Positions 33,407 to 42,112 of a stretch of 64,000 nt of DNA are shown here, in pieces. The DNA comes from JALORV01 sp035429805. Lineage in GTDB: Bacteria > Pseudomonadota > Gammaproteobacteria > Burkholderiales > Burkholderiaceae_F. The translations under genes were made by a program, and so were the position numbers. Position 1 is the stretch's first letter. The number at the start of each line of letters is the position of its first letter. Below the pieces are notes generated by a model. That model made no database searches, had not been told where the DNA came from, and saw only the letters and a list, made by a program, of their open reading frames with translations. The DNA is taken from the NCBI GenBank assembly GCA_035429805.1, contig DAOMFL010000009.1:16693-80692 (forward strand), given 5' to 3'.

Positions 33407-36390
33407 GGCGTGCGGCACCCCGAACTGATCCAGCTGGCGATCGCGGTGTACCCGGGGCTGCCGGCGGGAAGCACGGCCGTGGTCTGACCCACCGCACCGG
33501 CCGGATGCGGCACCGTCGAGGGCCGCGCGAGCAGGGCGTTGGACGCCGCCGTGCACGCGTCGGAGATCATCGTCAGCGTGACGTTGTAGTCGCCCTCGAC
33601 ATCGCCGGTCAGGACGAAGCGGTTGCGAAGGAACGACTGCCCGGTCTGCGCGGCGCCGCTGTTGCCGGTCGGCTGATGGCAGCTGACGCAGTTCGCCTGG
33701 ATCACCGGGTAGACGGTGGCATCGAACGCGGTGCGCGAGAGCGCGGTCGCGCGCGCCGGGCTGCTGCTCGCCGACACGTTGTTGAAGTACTGGCCGCCGA
33801 GATCCATCCACTCGGTGACCAGCCTCTTCTCGGCGAGGTTGAGCAGTGTCGAGTGATCCGGCGCGCTGGCGGGCGGATTCGGGTGCACGTTGCGCGCCTC
33901 GGCGGACGCCTTCAGCGGTTCGCCGTAAATGATTTCGCCGAGCCGGCTGGCGCGGGTCATACCGAGCGCGTTGCCGGCCATGTTGTCCACCAGCGGCGTG
34001 TTGCGCACGACGACGGGAACGCCGTCTTCCAGCCGCGTGACCGGCAGCCCGGTGGCCTGATCGATCACCGGATCGCCGACCAGCAGTTCCTCGTAGGACA
34101 CGATCCGCCCCGTGCCCGCGACCGTCGCGCGCAGGTCGAGCTTGGCCGGGTCGTTGTGGCAGTTGGTGCAGGTGTCGACGCCGTTGGCGCCGCGACTGCG
34201 CGTCCAGATCGGCGCGATGTGATCCGGGTAATTGATGATGCCGTTGGTGGGCACCGCCGTCGCAAGGTCGTCCGCGGCATTGGCATTGCCGGTGTAGCGG
34301 ACGACGATGCCCGGCTTGGCTGTGACGCCGGCCTTGGTCGTGTCGGCCCAGTTGTCGGCGTGCACGAGATCCTTGCCGAGGCTGAGTGCGGTGGCATCGA
34401 GTCGCGTGCGGGTCGAGGCCATCGTCTCGCCCGACTGATGCGCGGCTGCCATTGCGGGCAGCAGTGCCGCCGGGACGGAGTTGACGATCGCGCCGGAGTT
34501 CAGCGACGCGCCGCGCCGCGGACTATGGCAGCCGTCACAGGTGCGGCGCTCGCCCGGGCGCACCTGGATCCAGTTCAGGTGCGTCTGGATCGCGCGGCCC
34601 TTGGAGTCGAGGATCGCCAGCCCCAGCGGCGTGTCGGCCGGCACGACGAGCTTGAACGAACCGTCCGGTTCGACCGGCGCGTAGCCGAGGATCTGCTGCG
34701 GCTCGAAATCGGTCTCGCCGATGGCCTGCCGCATGCCGGTCATGCCCGCCTGCGGCGCGACCGAGCGGAAGGCGCGCACGAAGAAGGCCGGCGCACAGCG
34801 GTAGGCGGCATCGGCCGGGTCCTTGATGCGCGCGATGTCGGGCACGCGCGTGCGCGTGTCGGCCGTGTCCGTCGGCGCGGTCTTGGCGATCGCCGTGGTG
34901 CAACCCGTCCCGAGATCCGTCGCGGCCAGCATCGAATCGCCCATGCGGTCGAGGCCGTCGGTGTCGTACACGCTGCGCACTTCGATCAGCGCCATGCCCT
35001 GCGCCTTCAGCGCTTCGTCGACGACGGTCGGCTGCGTGGCATTCGGCTCCGTGCGCGGCTGGATCGCGACCGGATCGGTGTACATGAAGCCCGGCGGCGG
35101 CGACGCGACGATCAGGAACGTCTGTTTGGCCGGATCGAACATGTAGATCGAGTACGCGGCCGGCGCGTTGTCCTGCACCGGCTGCAGCGCGCGCTGGGCG
35201 CGCGACATCGTGTCGTCCGCGAGCATCGCGCGCTCGGCCGCCGTCAGCGTGGCGCAGGGCACGACGACGCCGTTACGCGTCACCTCGCACGGGCGATACG
35301 CCAGCAGCACGCGGTTGGTGCCGTCCCACAGCGGGAACGGCGACGTGACGCGCCCGTATTCGGACAGGCCGCGGCCGAGGTCGATTTCCTTCTCGGTCCA
35401 CTGCACCTGGCCACCGGTCGCGGCGACCTGCGCGTTGGCCGGCGTGTTCTGCTCCGAGTAATTGGCGGCGTCGATCAGCATCAGCGCCCCGCCTTCCTGC
35501 GTGCCCGAAAGCGGCATCAGGTCGGACACCACCTTGCCTTTGTACGGGCCGCTCGGGTCCATGTCGCGCGGATGCAGGAAGCTGTTGCCGCCGCTGTGGG
35601 CGCCATAGAGCACGAACATGTCGGTGCCGTCGGGCTTGACGCGGAAGATGGCGAACCGGTTGCGCGGGCCGACGTGCTCCCAGCGCGAGAACATGATGTC
35701 GCCGTTGGGCCGGACCACCGGGTTGCGGTCGTGGCTCTGGTTGACCGAAATCTGCGTGACGGCTCCGCCGTTCTTGTCCACCGTGTGCAGGTTGAACACA
35801 CGCTCGCGCTCGTACTCGTCGACCGCGTAGTAGGTCTGGCCGAGCGCCTGCGTCTTCGTCGTGGTCTGCCGGTTGGACGCGAACACGAAGCCGCGTTCGG
35901 CCGGCAGGTAGGCCGGATCGACGTCGTCGTCGGTCGTCGTGCTGGTGATGCGGCGAAGCGTGCCCTTGTCGAGCCCCGGCGTCGTGTCGTATTCCCACAG
36001 GTTCCAGCGGCCGGTGCAGGCCGGCACGCCGCCGACCGTCGACGTGTTGCTGGCGGGGCAGCGCATCGTGAAGACGATCTTCTTGCCGTCGTACGAGACC
36101 TCGGGGTCGGACACGTCACCGTTGCCCTGGGTGATGGTCGATGTGACGTTGAACTCGCGCGCGCTCGGCGAGGACCGCTCGCGGATGATCAGGTCACCTC
36201 CGGCAGCGAACGGCGCGCCGTTGGTGGGATTGACGCGCAGCGTGGTCGCCCGCTTGGCGTACGCGATCGGCACATCGCCGGAGACGATGAGCTTGCTGTC
36301 CATCGTGTCGCTGGACGGGCAGCCGGCCAGCGCACACGTGGCGGCGAGTGCGAATGCAGTAGACCAACGAGATATGTGGAAGTCCCTCAT
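33403..36390 (-). CDS. HzsA-like three-haem c-type lipoprotein
   Basis: The 995-residue lipoprotein (lipobox CALAGC) has an N-terminal beta-propeller-like part with TolB-like motifs (DPEVSYDGKKIVFTMR, NPVVRPNGDIMFSRWEH). A middle part is similar to the hydrazine-synthase alpha-subunit-like family, and haem sites CDGCH (about residue 617), CTNCH (about 742) and CVSCH (about 902) follow. HzsA-related proteins are widespread outside anammox bacteria and most have no known activity. The ATG at 36390 has GAGG upstream and gives the lipoprotein signal; an in-frame extension to 36504 does not. Confidence 0.85.
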   Translation of the reverse strand: MRDFHISRWSTAFALAATCALAGCPSSDTMDSKLIVSGDVPIAYAKRATTLRVNPTNGAPFAAGGDLIIRERSSPSAREFNVTSTITQGNGDVSDPEVSYDGKKIVFTMRCPASNTSTVGGVPACTGRWNLWEYDTTPGLDKGTLRRITSTTTDDDVDPAYLPAERGFVFASNRQTTTKTQALGQTYYAVDEYERERVFNLHTVDKNGGAVTQISVNQSHDRNPVVRPNGDIMFSRWEHVGPRNRFAIFRVKPDGTDMFVLYGAHSGGNSFLHPRDMDPSGPYKGKVVSDLMPLSGTQEGGALMLIDAANYSEQNTPANAQVAATGGQVQWTEKEIDLGRGLSEYGRVTSPFPLWDGTNRVLLAYRPCEVTRNGVVVPCATLTAAERAMLADDTMSRAQRALQPVQDNAPAAYSIYMFDPAKQTFLIVASPPPGFMYTDPVAIQPRTEPNATQPTVVDEALKAQGMALIEVRSVYDTDGLDRMGDSMLAATDLGTGCTTAIAKTAPTDTADTRTRVPDIARIKDPADAAYRCAPAFFVRAFRSVAPQAGMTGMRQAIGETDFEPQQILGYAPVEPDGSFKLVVPADTPLGLAILDSKGRAIQTHLNWIQVRPGERRTCDGCHSPRRGASLNSGAIVNSVPAALLPAMAAAHQSGETMASTRTRLDATALSLGKDLVHADNWADTTKAGVTAKPGIVVRYTGNANAADDLATAVPTNGIINYPDHIAPIWTRSRGANGVDTCTNCHNDPAKLDLRATVAGTGRIVSYEELLVGDPVIDQATGLPVTRLEDGVPVVVRNTPLVDNMAGNALGMTRASRLGEIIYGEPLKASAEARNVHPNPPASAPDHSTLLNLAEKRLVTEWMDLGGQYFNNVSASSSPARATALSRTAFDATVYPVIQANCVSCHQPTGNSGAAQTGQSFLRNRFVLTGDVEGDYNVTLTMISDACTAASNALLARPSTVPHPAGAVGQTTAVLPAGSPGYTAIASWISSGCRTP

Positions 36391-36522
36391 GGCTGCCTCA
36401 CTGGAGCGGCGTTGGCATGGGACGCGGGAATTTTCCCGCGCCGTGGTGGCGACGATTGCTCGATGTAACGGCTGATTCTCGGGTTTGCTCACTGCGTGCA
36501 TCACGGCGCTAGGCCGAAGTCA

Positions 36523-37515
36523 TTAGTTGCGCGGTGCTTGTCCGCCGGGCAGCAGGCCCTGCGAGTAGTGCAGCTGGCCTGCGGCGTCGACGACGACGGC
36601 GTCGACCTCCGGGATCGACTCGACGATGCGCAGGCCGCGCTCGACTCCGAGCACGAAGACCGTCTTCGACAGCGCCTCGCTGGTCAGGCCGTCGGGCGCG
36701 ATCACCGTCACGCTGCGCACTTCGCGCGGCGACTTCCCGGTGCGCGGATCGATCAGGTGATGGCAACGCTCATCGCCGTCGTCGAAGTAGCGTTCGTAGT
36801 CGCCCGAGGTCGACACCGCGGCGTCCTCGAGCGGCAGCAGCGCGATGACCTCGCCCTCGCGGCGCGGATCGCGCACGCCGACCATCCAGGGCCGGCCGCA
36901 GCGGTCGCCCAGCATGCGGCTGTCGCCGCCCGCCGCCACCGCCGCGTGACGCACGCCGTGCCGCGCGAGGATCGCGGCGCCGTTGTCGACCGCGTGGCCC
37001 TTGGCAAACCCGCCGAGGTCGATCTTCACGCCGTCGCGCGCAAACCGCACCGTGCGCTGCACCGGGTCCAACTGCAGGTGGCGATAGCCGATCGCCTCGC
37101 GCGCGGCCGCCAGCTGCTCTTCGCTCGGCCGGATGCGCCTGCGGTAGTCGTACAGATGCCCGGCGCTCGCGTAGGTGATGTCGAAGGCGCCGCCGGACAG
37201 CTCCGAGAACGCGATCGACCGCGCCAGCAGGTCGAAGAGTTCGGTGCATACCTCGACCGGCCGCCGCGCGGCCTCGCGGTTGATGCGCGAGAGTTCCGAC
37301 GACTCCTTGTACGGACTCATCAGCGCGTCGATCCGGTGCATCTCGCGCATCACGGCGTCGATCGCCGTGTTGGCCGCCGCGCGTTCGTCGCTCCACAGCT
37401 CCACGTGGATCGCCGTGCCCATGATCGCTTCGTCGCGACTGAACCAGCGCCCGGCCCGGGCCGGTGCCTCGGCCGAGAGCGCGCGTCGCGCCAGGCGGCT
37501 CAGCGAGTTCAGCAT
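36523..37515 (-). CDS. apbE: FAD:protein FMN transferase (ApbE family)
   Basis: The 330-residue protein carries ApbE motifs: IMGTAIHVELW, a segment GGFAKGHAVDNGAAIL, DSRMLGDRCGRPWMVGV, VSTSGDYERYF and HHLIDPRTGKSP. ApbE attaches FMN by phosphoester bond to Thr/Ser of flavoproteins in the periplasm. It is 132 bases upstream of the HzsA-like gene on the same strand. No obvious target with the usual flavinylation motif was seen in the neighbours. I use the ATG at 37515; a 50-codon extension is unsupported. No clear signal peptide follows, though the N-terminus (MLNSLSRLARRAL) is basic. Confidence 0.88.
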   Translation of the reverse strand: MLNSLSRLARRALSAEAPARAGRWFSRDEAIMGTAIHVELWSDERAAANTAIDAVMREMHRIDALMSPYKESSELSRINREAARRPVEVCTELFDLLARSIAFSELSGGAFDITYASAGHLYDYRRRIRPSEEQLAAAREAIGYRHLQLDPVQRTVRFARDGVKIDLGGFAKGHAVDNGAAILARHGVRHAAVAAGGDSRMLGDRCGRPWMVGVRDPRREGEVIALLPLEDAAVSTSGDYERYFDDGDERCHHLIDPRTGKSPREVRSVTVIAPDGLTSEALSKTVFVLGVERGLRIVESIPEVDAVVVDAAGQLHYSQGLLPGGQAPRN

Positions 37516-38056
37516 CGGGCGGCCATAGACATAGACGCGCCCGGTGCGCGCGCACGAAGGCCGGCGCGGGTCGAGGGCGAAGTCAATGAATGCGAGTCCA
37601 TCTTCGGTAAATACGGGGCACACCAGGCCTGCAGTTCCGCACGAAGACGGAACCGCGGCATTCACGCAAGCGGCGTGAGTTCAGGTCTCGCCGACTCTAT
37701 CGCGCGCCGTTGCCCGCGACAGTCATGCGTCTGATTGCTTTGAGGGAGTCCTTTTGGTCGACCCCTCATCCGATCGGTCGATGCGTCAGGGCTCTCCGCG
37801 CGCGACACGGCCGACCACCTGCCGTGCGCCGGCCCGGGAACAGCGATGTCGGCGTTGGACCGACGCTCGGCGCGGCGCGTCTGCTGGCGGCGCATTACCG
37901 CAGCGTCGTGGTCCGGATGCTGTGGGCCGACGGCGGACTTCCGCTCACGTCTCCGGAACTGGACCGCGAGCGGACCAGGCATCTCTTCGGGTGGGGAGCG
38001 TCTGAGTCCGGTTCAATAGAATCACGCTGGGATCACAAGCGGTCGAGGAGACTGAA
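37516..38056. other. Intergenic stretch without recognised gene
   Basis: This 541-base gap separates the divergent apbE and transglutaminase-like genes. Frames on both strands are open by GC bias, but the translations are Arg-rich with no family resemblance. It should hold the promoter for the long minus-strand run. I see no clear sigma-70 boxes, RNA gene or repeat. Confidence 0.5.
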
Positions 38057-38059
38057 TTG

Positions 38060-38716
38060 GTGCGCTCGAATCGCCGCGTTGCCCGACGCATAGATCTGGG
38101 ACTGACGCCGGCCGAGTACTCGCTGCTGCAGCGACTGACCACGCCGCAGAAGATCCAGGCGTTCCTGGTCACGATTCCGACCAACCACGAACTCGGCGGC
38201 GAGACGATCCATTCGGTGCGATCGGTCCTGCGCCACCGGCGCGCGCATTGCATCGAAGCCGCCATGCTGGCCGCGTGCGCGCTGTGGATCCACGGCGAGC
38301 CGCCGCTGGTGATGCACCTCGACTGCGCCATCAGCGACTTCCCGCATGTCATTGCGCTGTTCCGCAGGGGGCACTGCTGGGGCGCGATCTCGAAGTCCAA
38401 TGGCGCAGTGCTGCGCTATCGCGATCCGATCTACCGCAGCCTGCGCGAACTCGCGCTGTCCTATTTTCACGAGTACGCCGACAAGGGCGGGCGCAAGACC
38501 CTGCGCAGCTATTCCGGCGCGTATGACCTGCGGCGCATCGACCCCGGGCAGTGGGTGTCCAACCGCCGGAATTGCCAGGAAGTCGAAGACACGTTAGCGG
38601 GGCTGCGCCACTACCCACTGCTCTCGCCGCGCCAGCAGCGCCTGCTGACGCCGCTCGATGCCTTTCAGCGAAAGACCTTCAGGATCCTGCAGTACCCGAA
38701 GCCGGCCAAGCGTTGA
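38060..38716 (+). CDS. Transglutaminase-like superfamily hypothetical protein
   Basis: The protein is about 218 residues long. The stretch RRAHCIEAAMLAACALWIHGEPPLVMHLDC followed by DFPHVIALFRRGHCWGAISKS fits the Cys then His order of bacterial transglutaminase/protease-like domains (Cys68-His... by inference). GAGGAG precedes a TTG at 38057 and a GTG at 38060; either could start it. The C-terminus is basic (QYPKPAKR). Small proteins of this type are common in Burkholderiales and uncharacterised. Confidence 0.75.
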   Translation: MRSNRRVARRIDLGLTPAEYSLLQRLTTPQKIQAFLVTIPTNHELGGETIHSVRSVLRHRRAHCIEAAMLAACALWIHGEPPLVMHLDCAISDFPHVIALFRRGHCWGAISKSNGAVLRYRDPIYRSLRELALSYFHEYADKGGRKTLRSYSGAYDLRRIDPGQWVSNRRNCQEVEDTLAGLRHYPLLSPRQQRLLTPLDAFQRKTFRILQYPKPAKR

Positions 38717-38722
38717 GCCGCG

Positions 38723-39001
38723 TCAGCGCGCCGGCCCGATCCGCACCAGCCGTTCCGTGAACCGCACATCGCCTCGGATGAGGTCGTAGCCTGCGTTGAT
38801 CCCTAGGCTGAGGACGCGAGGCGAGCGTTCCTCGATTCCAGCGTCGATCCAGTGCAGGGCGCGGTCGGCGTCCCCGGTGCGCAGCGCATCTCCGACAACT
38901 CGGTCGACTGGCGCGACCGGTCCGGCACTCGAGCTGACGGCTCGTCGCAAACGAGTGTCGAGAAGGAGCCGTCGAGCCGAAAGTCCTGCCATCGATGACA
39001 T
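38723..39001 (-). pseudogene. Fragment resembling the C-terminus of a TPR regulator/cyclase
   Basis: The last 57 or so residues, ALRTGDADRALHWIDAGIEE then RSPRVLSLGINAGYDLIRGD then VRFTERLVRIG, closely follow the C-terminal end shared by winged-helix/TPR and adenylate-cyclase/TPR proteins (the pattern GD..RALEWL..A..ERSP...L..DP.FD.LR.DPRF..LLRR.G). The N-terminal 35 residues show no similarity, and no upstream domain is present. It is most simply a decayed remnant; a short expressed protein cannot be excluded. Confidence 0.45.
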
Positions 39002-39030
39002 CCCGTCGTCGAGCCACCGAGGAGATCACC

Positions 39031-39183
39031 ATGAACGAAACGATGCAACCCGTTGCCTGCACCTGCACGACGTGCCCAGGCCTGTCCTGCGCTTGCGGCT
39101 GCCAGAAGGCGGCCACTCAGGCTGCCTGCGCCTGCGGCCCGCAGTGCCAGTGCGGCGAAGGCTGCTCCTGCCCGAAGGCCTGA
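39031..39183 (+). CDS. Metallothionein-like Cys-rich peptide
   Basis: The 50-residue peptide has twelve Cys, mostly in CXC and CXXC pairs (ACTCTTCPGLSCACGC, then CACGPQCQCGEGCSC), and no His. GAGGAG six bases before the ATG at 39031 supports the start over a longer in-frame ORF. The arrangement is typical of small cytoplasmic metal-sequestering proteins binding Cu(I), Zn or Cd. Near 0.1 kb downstream lies a DUF2938 membrane protein gene on the same strand. No regulator site was recognised. Confidence 0.85.
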   Translation: MNETMQPVACTCTTCPGLSCACGCQKAATQAACACGPQCQCGEGCSCPKA

Positions 39184-39276
39184 GTCGCATGGCGCCGAGG
39201 GTCGCGCCGGTGGCGAGGGACTAGCCACCGCCGGCCCAACGGCTCCCGATCGTCCTTCAATCTTCTGGGGTAGCGA

Positions 39277-39768
39277 ATGAACATTTTCGTCCTTGCCTTC
39301 TTTGGCGGCATCGCAGGCGCGGTCCTGATGGACATCACCGAAACGGTCATGGCCAGGATCGGCATCACGAGCGGCGTCAACGTCGCCCTAGTGGGCCGCT
39401 GGTTCCTGGGCTTGACGCGGGGGCGACTGGCCCATGCCAACCTCCTGAACGCGCCGCCGGTGCCGGGCGAGGTCGGTCTGGGCTGGGCCTTTCACTTCCT
39501 CATTGGCGGCGGTGGGGTGGCGCTCATCTACCCAGCCGCTCTGCAGATCGTCGGTGCGGCGCCCCCCGCCCATCCAATTCTGGGTGGCCTGCTGTTCGGT
39601 TTGGCCACGTCGCTGTTGCCCTGGTTCGTTCTGCTGCCATCGTTCGGTTGGGGCTGGTTCGGGCGACGCGGACCGCGCGGCTCCAATGCCCTGCTGGCGA
39701 GCCCGCTCTCGCACATCCCGTATGGGATCGGGGTCGGAGCGGTCATGGCGTTGGGCGCCAATATGTAG
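39277..39768 (+). CDS. DUF2938 family integral membrane protein
   Basis: The 163-residue protein has four to five hydrophobic segments and DUF2938 hallmarks: MDITETVMARIGI, VGRWFLGLTRGRLAH, GWAFHFLIGGGGVALIYP and SPLSHIPYGIGVG. The family is uncharacterised. It follows the metallothionein-like gene by 93 bases and may share its transcript. Confidence 0.87.
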   Translation: MNIFVLAFFGGIAGAVLMDITETVMARIGITSGVNVALVGRWFLGLTRGRLAHANLLNAPPVPGEVGLGWAFHFLIGGGGVALIYPAALQIVGAAPPAHPILGGLLFGLATSLLPWFVLLPSFGWGWFGRRGPRGSNALLASPLSHIPYGIGVGAVMALGANM

Positions 39769-39968
39769 CGATCCAACGGCGCACCGAATAGCATGCATCG
39801 AGCGAGCAGCCAACCCGTGGTCAGCCCGCACCCCGGCGACCGTCCGGTCGAAGAATTCAACAGTTCGTGGACGAGCCGGTCACCTCGCCCGCGCCGCCGC
39901 TTGGCGGTGGGCCACGCGGGCTCTAGAGTCGGGACGTTCTTCTCCAATTCGCAGCGCCGTTGGCCGTC

Positions 39969-41039
39969 ATGTCTTCGTTAACAACCCGCATCGCCAGCCC
40001 CTGGCCCGACAGGCTGAAAGGCACGCTGCCGATCATGATTGCGGCCGCGGCCTTCTGGGCTCTCGCGTCAACGCTGCTGTACTTCCTGTCCCCTGGGCTC
40101 GAGACCTATCCCCGCCTGCTGGTGTTCCACGAGTGCGTGGGCCTAACCATGGTGGCCTGTGCGCTGCTGCTGCGGCGCACGCACCGCCTCGACCGGTTCC
40201 ACCCCACGGTGCGCTGGCTGCTCATCGGGCTGGTCGCGATTCCGACCGGCTACATCGTGGGGCACCAGTTCGCGTTCCTCTTGCTGGGAGAGCCGATGCG
40301 CATGGTCGGCCACCAGCAGATCAGCCTGATTCCAATCCTCTTTACCGTGCTGGCAGGCGGCATTGCGCTGCACTACTTCGCGACACGGGAAGCATTTGCG
40401 GAAGAGGCCGCAGCGCGCTCCGAGGCGCAGCGCCTTGCGGTCGAATCCCAGTTGCGTCTGCTGAGGGCGCAGCTCGAGCCGCACATGCTTTTCAACACCC
40501 TGGCCAACGTGCGTTCTCTGGTGCGGGAAGACGCCGAACGCGCGGAATCGATGATCGACCAGCTCATCGTGTACCTGCGCAGCGCGCTCGCCGCCTCGCA
40601 GACCGAATCGGTGGCCCTCAGCAGGGAGTTCGCACAGCTGCGCGCCTACCTGGACATCATGGCGCTGCGCATGGGGCCGCGCCTGACTTATCGGCTGGAG
40701 CTGCCCGCCGCGCTGGAGCGGACCGAAGTGCCGCCCATGCTCCTGCAGCCGCTGGTGGAGAACGCGATCAAGCACGGCCTGGAGCCGAAAGTCGGCCACG
40801 GCAGCATCGAGGTGGTGGCGCGCGCCATGCCGACGGGCATCGAGATTCGCGTCAGCGACAACGGCCTGGGACTGCCGGCCGACGGAGACGACGGGCCCTC
40901 CACTCGGCCCGCCAGCACCAGCTACGGCCTGCAGCATGTGCGGGATCGCCTGCGCGTGATCTACGGCCCCGCGGCCCGGCTCAGCCTCGAACGTCGTGAC
41001 CCCACCGGCGTCTGCGCCGTGGTGTTCATACCGACCTGA
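39969..41039 (+). CDS. LytS/AlgZ-type sensor histidine kinase
   Basis: The 356-residue protein has four N-terminal membrane helices (about residues 20-135). The His_kinase domain has LRAQLEPHMLFNTLANV with phospho-acceptor His172, and the HATPase domain has LQPLVENAIKHGLEPK and VSDNGLGLPADG. This is the LytS/YehU class that partners LytTR regulators. I use the ATG at 39969; a TTG three codons upstream is also possible. It is 44 bases upstream of its response-regulator gene. Confidence 0.92.
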   Translation: MSSLTTRIASPWPDRLKGTLPIMIAAAAFWALASTLLYFLSPGLETYPRLLVFHECVGLTMVACALLLRRTHRLDRFHPTVRWLLIGLVAIPTGYIVGHQFAFLLLGEPMRMVGHQQISLIPILFTVLAGGIALHYFATREAFAEEAAARSEAQRLAVESQLRLLRAQLEPHMLFNTLANVRSLVREDAERAESMIDQLIVYLRSALAASQTESVALSREFAQLRAYLDIMALRMGPRLTYRLELPAALERTEVPPMLLQPLVENAIKHGLEPKVGHGSIEVVARAMPTGIEIRVSDNGLGLPADGDDGPSTRPASTSYGLQHVRDRLRVIYGPAARLSLERRDPTGVCAVVFIPT

Positions 41040-41083
41040 CCCGTCGCACCCAGCGTTGTCATCGACACGTCGAGGAGACCCGC

Positions 41084-41890
41084 ATGAACCCGACCACCCC
41101 GCCGACTGCAGTGATCGCCGAGGACGAACCGGTTCTCGCACGCACCCTGACCCGCCTGCTGGAGCAGGTGTGGCCCGAGCTTCGGATCGTCAGCGTGGCC
41201 GACGACGGCCTGCGGGCCACCGAAGTCGCGCTGGAGTTGCTGCCCGATGTGATGTTTCTCGACATCAAGATGCCGGGGCGCACCGGTATCGAGGTGGCCG
41301 AGGTCGTGGCCGACGACTGGCCTGACGACCGGGCCGAGCCGCTGTTCGTGTTCATCACGGCCTACGACAACTTCGCGGTCCCGGCGTTCGAGCGCGCTGC
41401 AGTCGACTACCTGCTCAAGCCCGCCACGGCCGAACGCCTGCAGCAGAGCGTGGATCGGCTCAAGGCGAGGCTGGCGGAACGTGCGGCGTCACCGCAGGCG
41501 GGTGAGATGGCGGCGCTGATGCAGCGCATGCAGTCGCTCGCCACGCCCGAGGCCGACTCGCGCGAGCGCATCAAGGTCATCCGCGCCGGCGTGGGCAACA
41601 CCGTCCGGATGATTCCGGTCGCCGACGTGGTCTGCTTCGAGGCGACCGAGAAGTATGTGAATGTCGTAACGCCCGCGGGCGAAGCACTGGTGCGCATGAG
41701 CCTGCGCGAGCTGATGGCGCGGATCGACTCCACCGACTTCATTCAGGTGCATCGCAGCGTGATGGTCAACTCGAGCGCCATCGTGAGCGCGACGCGCGAT
41801 GAGAACGGGCACTACAGCCTGAGCGTGCGTGGACTGCAACGGCCGTTGAAAGTCAGCAGAGCGTTCGGCCACCTCTTTCGCCCGATGTAG
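41084..41890 (+). CDS. LytTR-family response regulator
   Basis: The 268-residue regulator has a receiver domain with acidic pocket AEDE (residues 12-15), phospho-acceptor Asp60 in VMFLDIKMPG, Thr/Tyr switch region FITAYDN and Lys in YLLKPAT. A LytTR DNA-binding domain follows (GNTVRMIPVADVVCFEATEK, then FIQVHRSVMVN). GAGGAG precedes the ATG. It is encoded just downstream of the LytS-like kinase; target genes are unknown. Confidence 0.94.
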   Translation: MNPTTPPTAVIAEDEPVLARTLTRLLEQVWPELRIVSVADDGLRATEVALELLPDVMFLDIKMPGRTGIEVAEVVADDWPDDRAEPLFVFITAYDNFAVPAFERAAVDYLLKPATAERLQQSVDRLKARLAERAASPQAGEMAALMQRMQSLATPEADSRERIKVIRAGVGNTVRMIPVADVVCFEATEKYVNVVTPAGEALVRMSLRELMARIDSTDFIQVHRSVMVNSSAIVSATRDENGHYSLSVRGLQRPLKVSRAFGHLFRPM

Positions 41891-42077
41891 GCCGCCGGAA
41901 ACAGGCCCACCGGCCGGGCGCCGGTGGGCGAGTGTCCCAGGGGGGCGCTTGCTCAAGGATGAGCAGGCGCCGCCGGAGATCTTGTGCGTCCAGCGCCTGC
42001 GCGAGGTATTGCTCCTCGATGCCTGGCGCGCGGCCCCGGACCAGCAAGGTCGCCAGGATCCACAGCAGTTCCTTCAT
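41853..42077 (-). CDS. DUF3563-like small protein
   Basis: The 74-residue ORF begins MKELLWILATLL and contains EEQYLAQALDAQDLRRRLLI, which closely follows DUF3563 proteins (short hydrophobic N-terminus, then YLA.A.D..DLE.R). The C-terminal 25 residues are unlike the family and run 38 bases into the 3' end of the convergent regulator gene, so a downstream frameshift or natural extension is possible. No strong ribosome-binding site is seen. Confidence 0.5.
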   Translation of the reverse strand: MKELLWILATLLVRGRAPGIEEQYLAQALDAQDLRRRLLILEQAPPWDTRPPAPGRWACFRRPTSGERGGRTLC

Positions 42078-42112
42078 CGGTCGGTTCCGTTACGTAAGGG
42101 GTCACGCGGTTC

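Noticed and set aside
33403..36390. Assignment of hydrazine synthase activity
   Set aside because: HzsA-like proteins are widespread outside anammox bacteria, and HzsB and HzsC partners are absent here.
33370..36468. 1032-codon plus-strand open frame antisense to the HzsA-like gene
   Set aside because: Composition is Arg/His/Asp-rich as expected for a complementary frame of a high-GC gene; no motifs.
37710..38093. 127-residue plus-strand ORF upstream of the transglutaminase-like gene
   Set aside because: Arg-rich shadow without ribosome-binding site or similarity; it overlaps the better supported gene.
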